Below are positions 17,579-27,082 of a DNA stretch of 64,000 nucleotides, piece after piece. Positions within the stretch are counted from its first letter, which is position 1. The number at the start of each line of letters is the position of its first letter. The DNA is from an uncultured beta proteobacterium (lineage in GTDB: Bacteria; Pseudomonadota; Gammaproteobacteria; Burkholderiales; Burkholderiaceae_C), in contig CAIXNB010000050.1 in the NCBI GenBank assembly GCA_903920695.1, forward strand, positions 1-64,000, read 5' to 3'. Under the pieces are notes generated by a model, which was not told the origin of the DNA, did not search any database, and was given only the letters and a program-made list of their open reading frames with translations. Made by a program: the position numbers and the translations under genes.

Positions 17579-18778
17579 ATGGAAAGCTATTACCTTGATT
17601 GGGCTAATTTGCTGTTGCGCTGGACGCATGTCATCACGGCCATTGCCTGGATCGGGTCCTCCTTTTATCTTGTTTTTCTCGACAGCAGCCTGACACCTCC
17701 GATCGATGATGAGCAGAAGAAACAGGGCGTCAGTGGCGAATTGTGGGCCGTGCACGGGGGCGGCTTCTACCACCCGGTCAAGTTCAATGTGTCGCCGTCG
17801 CAACTGCCAGCGCATCTGCACTGGTTTTACTGGGAGAGTTACAGCACCTGGCTGACTGGCTTCGCGCTGTTTACGGTGAGCTACCTCTGGAGCGCCCGCA
17901 GCTACCTGATCGACAAGTCGCTGATGGATTGGGCGCCGGTCACAGCCATCACGGTGGCGGTGTCATTTTTGCTGCTGTTCTGGCTTCTGTACGACCGGAT
18001 TTGCCGCATTTTCGGCCAGCGCCAGCATGGTGATGCCATCGTCGGGGCTCTGGTATTCGTGCTGGTCTGCGTGGCATCCTGGGCCGCCTGTCATTGGTTT
18101 GCCGGGCGCGCCGCCTTTCTGTTGGTCGGCGCCATGCTGGCGACCAGCATGAGCGCCAATGTGTTCTTCTGGATCATCCCGGGGCAGAAGAAGGTGGTGG
18201 CTGCGCTCAAGTCCGGGCAAGCGGTTGATGCCATACACGGCAAGCGCGGCAAGCAGCGCAGCGTGCACAACACGTATTTCACGCTGCCCGTGCTGTTTGC
18301 CATGCTCAGCGGTCACTACAGTTTTACCTTCAACCATCCGCAGAACTGGCTGGTGTTGATCGGGATGATGTTCGCTGGGGCGGCGATCCGCCAGTTCTTT
18401 GTCATGCGCCATGGCTACCTGCTGGGGCGCAATGGCAATCCGCTTGCTTATGCGCTGGCCGGCATCGCGGCGCAGGTGCTGTTGGTGGTCTGGCTCGCGC
18501 CGGCACCGGCGCCGTCAGCGCCAGTGGCTGTGCGTCAGATCAGTTACGCGCAATTGCAGCCGGTGCTGGCCCAGCGTTGCTACCTGTGCCACGGTGAATT
18601 GGTGCAGATGAAGAATGTGCGCCTCGACTCAAAGCAGAACGTCAAGGCTTATGCGCAGTACATGTACCAGCAGGCCGTGGTCCTGAAGCTGATGCCGATG
18701 AACAACGCCACCAATATCACCGAGGAAGAACGGCTGCTGATCAAGCAGTGGTTCGAGGACGGCGCGCGGATCGATTAA
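17579..18778 (+). CDS. puuD: Urate hydroxylase PuuD (membrane-bound, cytochrome c domain)
   Basis: Oxidises urate to 5-hydroxyisourate and passes electrons to the respiratory chain rather than oxygen. The N-terminal 300 residues contain about eight hydrophobic membrane segments (WTHVITAIAWIGSSFYLVF at 15-33 first). The C-terminal 90 residues are a cytochrome c module with a CYLCH haem site near 340. This architecture is unique to PuuD. It follows xdhC, and its stop codon overlaps the end of the convergent Bug-family gene. Together with uraH, uraD and puuE it completes urate to allantoate. Confidence 0.94.
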   Translation: MESYYLDWANLLLRWTHVITAIAWIGSSFYLVFLDSSLTPPIDDEQKKQGVSGELWAVHGGGFYHPVKFNVSPSQLPAHLHWFYWESYSTWLTGFALFTVSYLWSARSYLIDKSLMDWAPVTAITVAVSFLLLFWLLYDRICRIFGQRQHGDAIVGALVFVLVCVASWAACHWFAGRAAFLLVGAMLATSMSANVFFWIIPGQKKVVAALKSGQAVDAIHGKRGKQRSVHNTYFTLPVLFAMLSGHYSFTFNHPQNWLVLIGMMFAGAAIRQFFVMRHGYLLGRNGNPLAYALAGIAAQVLLVVWLAPAPAPSAPVAVRQISYAQLQPVLAQRCYLCHGELVQMKNVRLDSKQNVKAYAQYMYQQAVVLKLMPMNNATNITEEERLLIKQWFEDGARID

Positions 18779-19782
18779 TCCACGCGTGCGCCGGAGGCCT
18801 TCACGAGCTTCTCATATTTCGCACGTTCGCTCTTCATGAAGGCGCCGAATTCGTCGGGTGAACTCGGTGCCGGTTCGGCCAGCAGCGTGGCAAAACGGGC
18901 TTTGGTTTCGCTCGCCTTGAGCGCGGCCACAAAGGCCTGGTTGAGACGGGCGACAACTTCTTTTGGCGTCGCCGCAGGTGCCACCAGACCCCACCAGGTG
19001 TCGATGGCAAAGCCCTTGAGCGTGTCGGCCATCGGTGGCGTGTCGGGCAGGGCGCTGGATCGCGTCAGCGTCGTTACGGCGATCGCGCGCAGTTTGCCGG
19101 AGCGGATATTCGGCGCGGCGGTGGCGAGGTTGTCGAAGTTGAAATCGACCTGAGCGCTCAGCAGCGCCAGTTGCGCCGGGCTGCCGCCGTTGTAGGGAAT
19201 GTGCACAGCGAAGATGCCGGCATCGCGCTTGAACATTTCGCCGGCCAGATGGCCAGCGCTGCCATTGCCGCCGCTGCCGTAATTGAGCTTGGCCGGATTG
19301 GCCTTGGCATAGGCAATCAGTTCGGCCAGGGTGTGGATGTTCAGGCGCTGCGCTACTTCGGCGTTCATCACCAGCACGTTGGGCACGCGCACCATCTGCG
19401 TGATGGGGGCAAAGTCGGTCGCCGCGTTGTAGGGCATCTTGCTGTAGAGCCAGGGGTTGACGGCATGGGTGGCGGTGGCGGCAATGCCGATGGTCAGGCC
19501 ATCGGGCGCTGCCTTTGCCACGGTGTCGGCGCCGATGTTGCCGCCGGCGCCGGGCTTGTTCTCGATGATGACGGGACCGAGCGTGTCGCGCACCCGTTCT
19601 GCCAGAGCGCGCGCCGTGATGTCGAGTGGGCCGCCTGCGGCATAGGGAACGATCAGGCGGATCGGCTTGTTCTGCGCCTGCGCCGCAGGGGCTATGGCGA
19701 CGCTGAGCAGGGCCAGGGCGGTTAGCAAAAGAGTCTTGTAGTGCATGCGGGTGCTTTCATGAAGGAATAATGGGCGTTTCAT
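18775..19782 (-). CDS. Bug-family (TctC) tripartite tricarboxylate-type substrate-binding protein
   Basis: Periplasmic solute receptor. After a signal peptide (LLLTALALLSVAIAPAAQAQ) come the family signatures PIRLIVPYAAGGPLDITARALAE, VIIENKPGAGGNIGAD, and LNYGSGGNGSAGHLAGE. The end KYEKLVKASGARVD is also typical. The ORF start overlaps the preceding reductase gene by 4 bp (ATGA); the second methionine, 12 codons later, would give a more ordinary signal peptide. No TctA or TctB membrane subunits are adjacent, which is common for Bug proteins in this order. The ligand is unknown; the urate genes nearby are convergent. Confidence 0.9.
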   Translation of the reverse strand: MKRPLFLHESTRMHYKTLLLTALALLSVAIAPAAQAQNKPIRLIVPYAAGGPLDITARALAERVRDTLGPVIIENKPGAGGNIGADTVAKAAPDGLTIGIAATATHAVNPWLYSKMPYNAATDFAPITQMVRVPNVLVMNAEVAQRLNIHTLAELIAYAKANPAKLNYGSGGNGSAGHLAGEMFKRDAGIFAVHIPYNGGSPAQLALLSAQVDFNFDNLATAAPNIRSGKLRAIAVTTLTRSSALPDTPPMADTLKGFAIDTWWGLVAPAATPKEVVARLNQAFVAALKASETKARFATLLAEPAPSSPDEFGAFMKSERAKYEKLVKASGARVD

Positions 19783-20837
19783 GTTGCTGCCTTGTCGGCT
19801 TCACTGGTGAAGGCGTCGGCATAGAACTCGTCTGGTGGCAAACCGGCGCTGGCAAAATCAGTGCGTGCCGCCTCCACCATGAGCGGCGTGCCGCAGGCGT
19901 AGATTTGGTAGGGCGAGAGATCGGGTAGGTCCTGCAGCACGGCGCGGTGCACGAAGCCGGTACGCCCGCTCCAGCTGTCCTCGGCTTGGGCTTCGGAGAC
20001 GACCGGCACGTAGCGCAACTGCGGCATCTCCAGCAGCTTGGTCTTGACCCAGGCATCAAGGTACAGGTCCTGCGGGCGACGGCCGCCCCAGTAGAGCGTG
20101 GTGGGACGCGTGATGCCCTTGAACTGCATGTGTTCGATGATGGCCTTGAGCGGTGCCAGGCCGGTGCCAGCCGCCAGCAGCACAATCGGCTTTGCACTGT
20201 CTTCGCGCAGGAAGAAACTGCCGTAGGGGCCCTCGATGCGCAGGATGTCCTTTTCCTTCAGGGTGCCAAAGACTTGGTCGGTAAAGTAGCCGCCTGGCAG
20301 ATGCCGGATATGCAGTTCGAGCCCGCTGCATTCGGCCTGCGTGTGTGGTGCGTTGGCCATCGAGTAGCTGCGCCGCATGCCGCCTTGCAGGAGGAATTCC
20401 ACGTATTGGCCGGCGTGGTAAGTGAAATTCTCACTGGCCGGGAGTTGCAGGCGCATCAGCATCACATCGTGCGACTTCTTCTCCAGCAGACTGACGCGGG
20501 TCGGCATCTTGCGGATGGGCAGGGCGCCGATTTCGGTTACCTGGCGCGATTCCAGCACCAGGTCGCTCAGCGCGACGCCGCAGCAAGTCAGGATCAAACC
20601 ATTGGCTTCTTCATCCTCGCTCAAAGCCTTGCTCTGGTGGGCGCCGTGCACCACGGTCCCTTCGAGCTTTTTGCATTTGCAGGAACCGCAGGCGCCGTCC
20701 TTGCAGCCGTAAGGCATGCCAACACTTTGGCGAATGGCGGCCGCCAGGATGGTTTCTCCGGCATCCGCACTGAAGGTACGTGCGCTCGGTTGAACGGTGA
20801 TCTTGAACGTGGTCACCCCGGTTTGGCTACTGCACAT
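19779..20837 (-). CDS. 2Fe-2S ferredoxin/FNR-type NAD(P)H flavin reductase (CDP-6-deoxyglucoseen reductase-like)
   Basis: 352 aa. A plant-type 2Fe-2S domain comes first (YGCKDGACGSCKCKK with a fourth cysteine in ILTCC, residues 40-90). It is followed by an FAD domain (RRSYSMANAP, RxYSxxN motif) and an NAD(P) domain (IVLLAAGTGLAPLKAIIEH; ACGTPLMV). The start is set at 20837, an ATG preceded by AAGGA; the ORF-track start is a TTG nine codons earlier without support. Proteins of this shape are often named CDP-6-deoxy-delta-3,4-glucoseen reductase in Burkholderiales, but the partner is uncertain. It is divergent from the SDR gene and overlaps the Bug gene. Confidence 0.85.
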   Translation of the reverse strand: MCSSQTGVTTFKITVQPSARTFSADAGETILAAAIRQSVGMPYGCKDGACGSCKCKKLEGTVVHGAHQSKALSEDEEANGLILTCCGVALSDLVLESRQVTEIGALPIRKMPTRVSLLEKKSHDVMLMRLQLPASENFTYHAGQYVEFLLQGGMRRSYSMANAPHTQAECSGLELHIRHLPGGYFTDQVFGTLKEKDILRIEGPYGSFFLREDSAKPIVLLAAGTGLAPLKAIIEHMQFKGITRPTTLYWGGRRPQDLYLDAWVKTKLLEMPQLRYVPVVSEAQAEDSWSGRTGFVHRAVLQDLPDLSPYQIYACGTPLMVEAARTDFASAGLPPDEFYADAFTSEADKAAT

Positions 20838-20932
20838 CTTTTCTGTATCCTTAGGGAAAATCAAACACTTTGCGCGACGCTGCGTCTTTGCCTGGCAAGC
20901 AGCCCGTCCGCATCACATGAAAAACACCGATT

Positions 20933-21922
20933 TTGCCTTCAAACCAGAACCCTCATGCCAGTTTGTATTCCACCCGTCCGGGTGCGCTGCCGAGCCGCTT
21001 TCGCCGACCACGGGTGCTGATCGTGGGTTGTGGCGATGTCGGCTTGCGCGTGGCGCACGCTTTGCCAGCGCGGGTGCGGGTGGTGGCCTTGACTTCGAGC
21101 CCGCAGCGTCTGCCGATTCTGCGTGCACTTGGCATCACGCCCTTGCTGGCTGATCTGGACGTCCCTGCGACTTTGCAGCGGCTGGCCGGCTTGTGCCAGC
21201 GCGTCATTCACCTGGCGCCGCCGCCGGCTCAGGGTTGGGGCGACCCGCGTACGCTGGCCTTGACGCGTGTCCTGCGCCGACGCAGCAAGCCCGACGTCAT
21301 GGTTTACGGTTCCACCAGTGGCGTTTATGGCGATTGCCAGGGTGAGGTGGTTGATGAAACCCGTGCCCCGGGCGCGGATTCGCCGCGGGCTCAGCGCCGT
21401 CTGGATGCCGAGAATGCACTGCGCTTCCTGGGTCGCTCGGACGGCGTGCGCGCCAGCATCCTGCGCATTCCCGGCATCTACGCCGTGGACCGCGCGGACG
21501 GCACGCCACGTGCGCGCCTGCTCAAAGGTACGCCGGTGCTGCAGACCGCTGACGATGTCTACACCAACCATATCCAGGCTGACGATCTGGCACGCGCCTG
21601 CCTGGCCGCTCTGTGGCGTGGCAAGCCGCAGCGGATCTACAACGTGAACGACGATACCCGCCTCAAGATGGGTGACTATTTCGACCTGGCAGCCGATCTG
21701 TACGGCTTGCCACGCCCACCGCGCGTGCCGCGGAGCACGGCCCGCGACCAGTTGCCGCTGCTGTTGCTGAGCTTCATGAGCGAGTCGCGCCGCATGGACA
21801 ACACGCGCCTGAAGCAGGAACTGCGCTTGCGTCTGCGCTATCCCACCGCCGGCGATGGCCTGCGCGGGATGGCCGGTGCTGTCGCCATCGCAGCGATCCG
21901 GAGCAATGCAATTCGGCCTTAG
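20933..21922 (+). CDS. SDR-family NAD(P)-dependent epimerase-like protein
   Basis: 329 aa, extended SDR fold. The cofactor loop near residue 29 is LIVGCGDVGLRVA rather than GxxGxxG, a form seen in the YeeZ-like branch. Other features are LAPPPAQGWGDP, MVYGSTSGVYGD with the YGxxxSxVYG-like active-site strand, the ILRIPGIYA segment and YTNHIQADDLARAC. The conventional YxxxK dyad is not obvious, so catalysis is doubtful. The start is TTG with no near ATG in frame before the conserved fold; a shorter start at a later GTG or TTG is possible. It is divergent from the reductase gene and upstream of ppdK. Confidence 0.8.
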   Translation: MPSNQNPHASLYSTRPGALPSRFRRPRVLIVGCGDVGLRVAHALPARVRVVALTSSPQRLPILRALGITPLLADLDVPATLQRLAGLCQRVIHLAPPPAQGWGDPRTLALTRVLRRRSKPDVMVYGSTSGVYGDCQGEVVDETRAPGADSPRAQRRLDAENALRFLGRSDGVRASILRIPGIYAVDRADGTPRARLLKGTPVLQTADDVYTNHIQADDLARACLAALWRGKPQRIYNVNDDTRLKMGDYFDLAADLYGLPRPPRVPRSTARDQLPLLLLSFMSESRRMDNTRLKQELRLRLRYPTAGDGLRGMAGAVAIAAIRSNAIRP

Positions 21923-22013
21923 ATCAAGGTCTGTTCAGATAGCGCTTGGACGCTGTGCAAAGCGGCTTAAACTGAATCAGGGCAATCACAACGCATTAGA
22001 AGGAGTAAGAATC

Positions 22014-24809
22014 ATGGCCGGCAGCAAAAAATACGTTTTTTCATTCGAAGAGGGTGATGGCAAGAACAAGATCTTGCTGGGCGGCAAGGGTGCGAATCTG
22101 TGCGAGATGACGCAGATCGGCCTGAACGTGCCGCCGGGCTTCACCGCCACCACCGACGCCTGCAATGCCTATCTGGAGAAAAACCAGTTGCCGGCGGGCC
22201 TGATGGATGAAATCAGGCAACACATGACGGTGCTGGAGAAGAAGACTGGCAAGGGTTTTGGCGACGGTACGAATCCGCTTTTGATTTCTGTGCGCTCGGG
22301 ATCGGCCATGTCGATGCCTGGCATGATGGACACCATCCTCAACCTTGGGCTCAACGATGTCTCGCTCAAGGGTCTGATTGCACTGACCGGCAACGAGCGC
22401 TTTGCGTACGACGCCTACCGCCGCTTTATCCAACTCTTCGGCAAGATCGCGCTCAATATCAGTGACGAGCATTTTGACGAGCACATGGCGGCGATCAAGC
22501 GCAAGTATGCCGCCGCGCAGGACGTGGACCTACAGACCGAACACCTGAAGGAGTTGGCGCACGAGTTTTTACACATCGTCGAGCAGCACACCGGCAAGCC
22601 GTTTCCGCAGGACCCCTACGAGCAGCTCGAAATCTCGGTCGCGGCGGTGTTCCGCTCCTGGATGGGCAAGCGGGCCGTTGACTACCGCAAGCAGTTCCGC
22701 ATCACCAAGGACCAAGCCAACGGCACGGCGGTCAACATCTGCACCATGGTGTTTGGCAACATGGGCAACGATTCCGGCACCGGCGTCGGCTTCACGCGCA
22801 ACCCCGGCACCGGCGAGAACATGATCTACGGTGAATACCTGGTTAACGCCCAGGGCGAGGACGTGGTGGCCGGCATACGCACACCGAAGGCGATTGCCGA
22901 GATGGAACAGGAGATGCCGGAAATCTACCGCCAGTTGATGACGCTGCATCACCGTCTGGAATCGCATTACCACGAGGTGCAGGATTTCGAGTTCACGATC
23001 GAGAAGGGCGTGCTCTACTGCCTGCAGACGCGCAACGGCAAGATGAACGCGCGTGGCATGGTGCGCAGTTCGGTCGAGATGTTCCACGAGGGTCTGATCA
23101 GCAAGGAGCGCGCCCTGCTGCGCGTTGACCCGGCCATGCTCGAACAGTTGCTGGTGCCGCAACTGGCGCCCAATTTCCACGGCAAGTCACTGGCGCAGGG
23201 TCTGTCGGCCTCGCCCGGCGCGGCTTCGGGCAAGATTGTGTTCGACGCCGATACGGCTGAAGCGCGTGGACGCGCCGGTGAAAAAATCATTCTGGTGCGC
23301 GAGGAAACCAAGCCCGAAGACATCCATGGCTTCTTCCAGGCCCAGGGCATCCTGACCAGCCGCGGCGGCAAGACCTCGCACGCGGCGGTTGTGGCGCGCG
23401 GCATGGGCAAGCCCTGCGTCTCGGGCTGTGAGCAGATCGTCATCAACGTCCTGTTGCGCAGTGCCCAGATCGGCGACACCACCTTGCAGGAAGGCGACAT
23501 CATCACCATCGACGGTGGCAGCGGCCATGTTTACGCTGGCGAAGTGCCGACGGTGGAAGCGGAATTCTCCGAGGAAATGGACACGCTGCTGCACTGGGCC
23601 GACGAGGTCGCCACCCTCAAGGTGATGGGCAACGCCGATACGCCCGAAGATGCACAGCGCGCGCGTGAATTTGGTGCCATGGGCATCGGCCTGTGCCGCA
23701 CCGAGCGCATGTTCAACAGCACGGATCGCCTGCCGATCGTGCAAGAAATGATTCTGGCCGAGACGCTGGAAGAGCGTCAGGCGGCGCTGGAGCGGTTGTT
23801 GCCAATCCAGCGCTCCGACTTCAAGGGCATATTCAAGGCCATGAAGGGCCTGCCGGTGACGGTGCGCCTGCTCGATCCGCCGATGCACGAGTTCCTGCCG
23901 ACCGCCGCACAGCTCGAGCTCGAAATCGCGCACCTGCACCAGTTGCGCGACACGATCAAGGGGCTGGAAGAACTGCCCGACACGCTCAAGCTGCTCAATC
24001 CCAAGCTGTACCAGCAATATGCCGACGGTCTGACCAAGCTGATGGACGGCCTGCACACCTTCAAGGATTCGCACCTGGAAGAAGACGTGATTGAGCGCAA
24101 GGAAAAGATCCTCAAGAAAGTGCGCGCGCTGTCCGAAGTGAACCCGATGCTCGGGCATCGCGGGGTGCGCCTGGGCATTACCTACCCCGAGATCTACTCG
24201 ATGCAGATCCGTGCCATTCTGGAAGCCGCTGCACTGTGTGCCAGGGACGGCATCGAGATTTACCCCGAGATCATGGTGCCGCAGGTGGCCACGGTCGAGG
24301 AGCTCAAACGCATCCATAGCTATGTTCAGCGCATCCGGCTGGAGGTCAAGGCGACGCACGGCATCAACGTGCAATTCAAGTTCGGCTCCATGCTCGAGGT
24401 CGTGCGGGCCTGCGTGCGCTCCGGGCGCATGGCGGAGATTGCCGAGTTCTTCTCGTTCGGCACCAACGACTTGAGCCAGGCCACCTTCTCCTTCAGCCGC
24501 GAGGATGCCGAGAACAAGTTCCTGCCGTTCTACAACGAGACCGGTATTCTGGAAGACAACCCGTTTGAAGTGCTCGACATCAAGGGCGTCGGGCAGTTGA
24601 TGAAGATGGCAGTGAAACAGGGCCGCGAGACCAACCCGGATCTGAAGATCGGCATCTGCGGCGAGCACGGTGGCCATCCCGGCTCCATCCACTTCTGCCA
24701 TTACATCAAGCTCAACTACGTTTCCTGCTCGGGCCCGCGCGTGCCGATCGCGCGTCTTGCGGCAGCGCAAGCCAAGTTGCAGGAAGAGCAGTACCGCGAA
24801 CCGGTGTGA
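22014..24809 (+). CDS. ppdK: Pyruvate, phosphate dikinase
   Basis: Interconverts pyruvate, ATP and phosphate with phosphoenolpyruvate, AMP and pyrophosphate. 931 aa from the ATG at 22014, which follows AGAAGGAGT; the 53-codon upstream extension in the ORF track is unsupported. The nucleotide-binding domain begins with FSFEEGDGKNKILLGGKGANL. The phosphohistidine site is GGKTSHAAVVARGMGKPCVSG near residue 455, and the PEP-binding barrel has LCRTERMF and the catalytic cysteine in CGEHGGHPGS near 880. It is apparently monocistronic. Working opposite to malic enzyme it gives the cell a route from C4 acids to PEP. Confidence 0.97.
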   Translation: MAGSKKYVFSFEEGDGKNKILLGGKGANLCEMTQIGLNVPPGFTATTDACNAYLEKNQLPAGLMDEIRQHMTVLEKKTGKGFGDGTNPLLISVRSGSAMSMPGMMDTILNLGLNDVSLKGLIALTGNERFAYDAYRRFIQLFGKIALNISDEHFDEHMAAIKRKYAAAQDVDLQTEHLKELAHEFLHIVEQHTGKPFPQDPYEQLEISVAAVFRSWMGKRAVDYRKQFRITKDQANGTAVNICTMVFGNMGNDSGTGVGFTRNPGTGENMIYGEYLVNAQGEDVVAGIRTPKAIAEMEQEMPEIYRQLMTLHHRLESHYHEVQDFEFTIEKGVLYCLQTRNGKMNARGMVRSSVEMFHEGLISKERALLRVDPAMLEQLLVPQLAPNFHGKSLAQGLSASPGAASGKIVFDADTAEARGRAGEKIILVREETKPEDIHGFFQAQGILTSRGGKTSHAAVVARGMGKPCVSGCEQIVINVLLRSAQIGDTTLQEGDIITIDGGSGHVYAGEVPTVEAEFSEEMDTLLHWADEVATLKVMGNADTPEDAQRAREFGAMGIGLCRTERMFNSTDRLPIVQEMILAETLEERQAALERLLPIQRSDFKGIFKAMKGLPVTVRLLDPPMHEFLPTAAQLELEIAHLHQLRDTIKGLEELPDTLKLLNPKLYQQYADGLTKLMDGLHTFKDSHLEEDVIERKEKILKKVRALSEVNPMLGHRGVRLGITYPEIYSMQIRAILEAAALCARDGIEIYPEIMVPQVATVEELKRIHSYVQRIRLEVKATHGINVQFKFGSMLEVVRACVRSGRMAEIAEFFSFGTNDLSQATFSFSREDAENKFLPFYNETGILEDNPFEVLDIKGVGQLMKMAVKQGRETNPDLKIGICGEHGGHPGSIHFCHYIKLNYVSCSGPRVPIARLAAAQAKLQEEQYREPV

Positions 24810-24811
24810 GT

Positions 24812-24960
24812 TTGAGCCCGTATTGCGCCTTCGGCTTCATGCGGGCTACAGGCGCGTCGGCGACTGTTCATAGACGACGTGGCAATCCATGCATTCAGAA
24901 GGCATGGACCGCCACGTTGCGCTCGCGATGACGAAAGTAGTGGTACGGCGACCCTTGCGT
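24812..24960. repeat. REP-like copy and CGTGGC palindrome
   Basis: CCCGTATTGCGCCTTCGGCT followed by TCATGCGGGCTAC (about 24819-24851) matches the repeat at 15917 in reverse orientation. Next to it CGTGGCAATCCATGC (24878-24892) and GCATGGACCGCCACG (24902-24916) form a long imperfect hairpin followed by GCTCGCGATGACG. Both types resemble extragenic palindromes dispersed in betaproteobacterial genomes. They lie between the end of ppdK and the convergent peroxiredoxin and could help terminate both. Confidence 0.6.
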
Positions 24961-24976
24961 TCGGCGCTCGTCCGTT

Positions 24977-25531
24977 TTACTGCGGAGTGCCAGCGCGCCA
25001 GGTTTGGACAGCCTTGAGTGTGTTCTCAACGTGCTGGTCTGGGCTCAGGCTGGAGAAGACGTAGAGCACCTTACCTTGTGGGCTGATGACATAGGAAATG
25101 CGATCAGCCATGTCGGGTTTGACCCACAGGGCGGCGTCGTATTCCTTCATGATGCGCGCCCCCTTGTCGGCGGCCACCGCAAATTTGTCGCGGCAGGCCT
25201 CGGTTGAAAACTTCTTCAGGGTCTCGATATCGTCGTTTGAGATGCCGACCACGGTGGCGCCGAGTGCGTTGAATTTGGGTGTGGCTTCGGCAAAGTTGTG
25301 CGCCTCAATCGTGCAGCCGCTGGTAAAGGCCTTTGGGTAGAAGTAGAGCACGACCGGCCCCTTCTTCAAGGTGTCGGCCATCGAGAACTTGAAGGCGTTA
25401 CCAGCACGCGCCGCTTCAGTCGTGAAATCCGGCGCCGTGGCGCCAACCGCCAGGGCGGCGAGCGCGTTGCTGCCAGCTGCGGCCAAAACCAAGGACGTGA
25501 CTGCCGACAGGAGTGTGTACTTGAGTTTCAT
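24977..25531 (-). CDS. Exported peroxiredoxin (AhpC/TSA-Bcp type)
   Basis: 184 aa with a signal peptide (LLSAVTSLVLAAAGSNALAA). The thioredoxin-like fold carries the peroxidatic site VLYFYPKAFTSGCTIEAHNF, with the cysteine near residue 73, in the PxxxTxxC form (here KAFTSGCT, so the usual proline is replaced by a lysine-alanine pair). VVGISNDDIETLKKF and ISYVISPQGKVLYVFSSLSPDQHVENTL follow the Bcp pattern. A further cysteine in STEACRDKF could resolve the disulfide. It should reduce peroxides in the periplasm. The gene stands alone between repeat-bearing spacers. Confidence 0.88.
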   Translation of the reverse strand: MKLKYTLLSAVTSLVLAAAGSNALAALAVGATAPDFTTEAARAGNAFKFSMADTLKKGPVVLYFYPKAFTSGCTIEAHNFAEATPKFNALGATVVGISNDDIETLKKFSTEACRDKFAVAADKGARIMKEYDAALWVKPDMADRISYVISPQGKVLYVFSSLSPDQHVENTLKAVQTWRAGTPQ

Positions 25532-25609
25532 GGCATCGATTCAAATGAGTGTTGAATGACCACGGTAACTCAAACGGCAATACCCGGCTTTGCTTCGCGG
25601 TTAATCATG

Positions 25610-25765
25610 TTGCGCTGTCGTCATTGCGAGGATCCTGTTTCGTGCGCCGAAACTGCATAGGTTCCATGAACCTCGTGTTGTCATTGCGGGCCCGACCCGC
25701 AATCCATGGTCTGCGTGGCAGTGGATGCCGGATCAGGTCCGGCATGACAACCCGGGTACGTGGCC
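25610..25765. repeat. Palindromic extragenic repeats (GTCATTGCGGG type)
   Basis: GTCATTGCGGG at about 25680 is followed by CCCGCAATCCATG, forming a hairpin, and ATGCCGGATCAGGTCCGGCAT (25728-25748) forms a second one with a short loop. A GTCATTGCGAG start (25620) is a partial copy. No gene is visible in this 233-bp spacer; the structures lie downstream of the PaaK-like gene and may act as its terminator. Confidence 0.55.
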
Positions 25766-27025
25766 TCAGCTGTAGCTGCGTGCGTCCTCAATCACCTTGC
25801 CGTCGTTGGGCAGGCTGCCGGGGAGCAGGAATTCGACATCGCCGCGCAGCTTGGTGACATCGCGAATGGCTTCGCCGATCTTCGTGGCGAGCGCATCGGG
25901 GCCGCCGCAGGCGGTCTCGACCTTGAGCGTCATGGTGTCGTTCGCCATCGCACCGGTGACCACCAGGCGCGCGCGAGCGACTTCGGGGAAGCGCTTGATG
26001 ATGTCGGCAACCTGGCCCGGATGGACAAACATGCCGCGGATCTTGGTGGTCTGGTCGGCGCGTCCCATCCAGCCCTTGATGCGCACATTGGTGCGTCCGG
26101 TTGGGCAGGGGCCGGCCAGCACCGCTGACAGATCGCCGGTGCCGAAACGAACCAGCGGGTAATAGGGGTTGAGTGTCGTCACCACAACTTCACCCACCTC
26201 GCCGGCTGCCACCGGGTCGCCGGTGCCGGGTCGCACGATTTCGACGATCACACCCTCGTCAATGACCAGCCCTTCGCGGGCGGCGGTCTCGTAGGCAATG
26301 GAGCCGACATCGGCCGTCGCGTAGCACTGGTAACCGGCAACACCGCGCTCGGCAAACCAGTCGCGCAGCGAGGGCGGAAAGGCCTCGCCGCCAAACATGG
26401 CTTTGGTCACGCTGGGCAACGCGACGCCCATGTCCGCGGCCTTGTCCAGAATGATTTTGAGGAAACTGGGCGTGCCGATATAACCAGCCGGACGCAACTC
26501 GGCCATCGCCTGAACCTGCTGCTCGGTCTGGCCGGTACCGCCGGCAAACACGGTGCAACCGAGCGCGTGTGCGCCCGATTCCATCATCGAGCCGGCGGGC
26601 ACGAAGTGGTAGCTGAAGCTGTTGTGGATCAGTTCGCCTGGACGAAAACCGGCGGCAAAGATGGCGCGTGCCATGCGCCAGTAATCCTTGGCTGCGCCTT
26701 CGGGTTCGTAGATCGGACCTGGGCTGGCAAAAATGCGCGGCATGCGCGCGCCGTAGCCAATGGCGCTGAAACCGCCAAATACATCGGCAGCGTCGTTGGC
26801 GCGCGCGGCCTGCTGGCGTTCCAGCAATTCGTGTTTGCGTGTCACCGGCAGACTGGCCAGAGCTTGCCGGCTCGCCACCAGCGCCGGGTTGACGTCCTTG
26901 AGAATCTGCTGCAGGGCCGCAGACGACGCTTTGGCATGCGCAATCTGGCCAGGCAAGGCCGCCATAAGGGCTTCTTCACGGGCGGCGCTGTCGCGCGTTT
27001 CCAACGCATCGTAATAGTTCGACAT
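25766..27025 (-). CDS. Phenylacetate-CoA ligase family protein (PaaK-like)
   Basis: 419 aa adenylate-forming enzyme. It has the PaaK-like layout: an N-terminal SNYYDALETRD segment, YEPEGAAKDYWRMARAIFAAGF, the FGGEAFPPSLRDWF motif, YATADVGSIAYE, and a C-terminal GRADQTTKIRGMFVHPGQVADI domain. The P-loop-like SSGTTGxP of the family reads ASPGPIYEP here, so the nucleotide loop is unusual. The start at 27025 has GAAAGAAG in front. It is the last gene of the leftward CoA ligase-transporter operon. The substrate, probably an aromatic or other carboxylic acid, cannot be told. Confidence 0.85.
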   Translation of the reverse strand: MSNYYDALETRDSAAREEALMAALPGQIAHAKASSAALQQILKDVNPALVASRQALASLPVTRKHELLERQQAARANDAADVFGGFSAIGYGARMPRIFASPGPIYEPEGAAKDYWRMARAIFAAGFRPGELIHNSFSYHFVPAGSMMESGAHALGCTVFAGGTGQTEQQVQAMAELRPAGYIGTPSFLKIILDKAADMGVALPSVTKAMFGGEAFPPSLRDWFAERGVAGYQCYATADVGSIAYETAAREGLVIDEGVIVEIVRPGTGDPVAAGEVGEVVVTTLNPYYPLVRFGTGDLSAVLAGPCPTGRTNVRIKGWMGRADQTTKIRGMFVHPGQVADIIKRFPEVARARLVVTGAMANDTMTLKVETACGGPDALATKIGEAIRDVTKLRGDVEFLLPGSLPNDGKVIEDARSYS

Positions 27026-27082
27026 ATCTTCTTTCCATTGAAGCAGCGTCCGCTGCCGTGCCAATCTGCGGGGTCAACAATG

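Noticed and set aside
23187-24770. 527-aa minus-strand ORF inside ppdK
   Set aside because: It is a shadow of a fully conserved enzyme gene, with no ribosome-binding site or domain.
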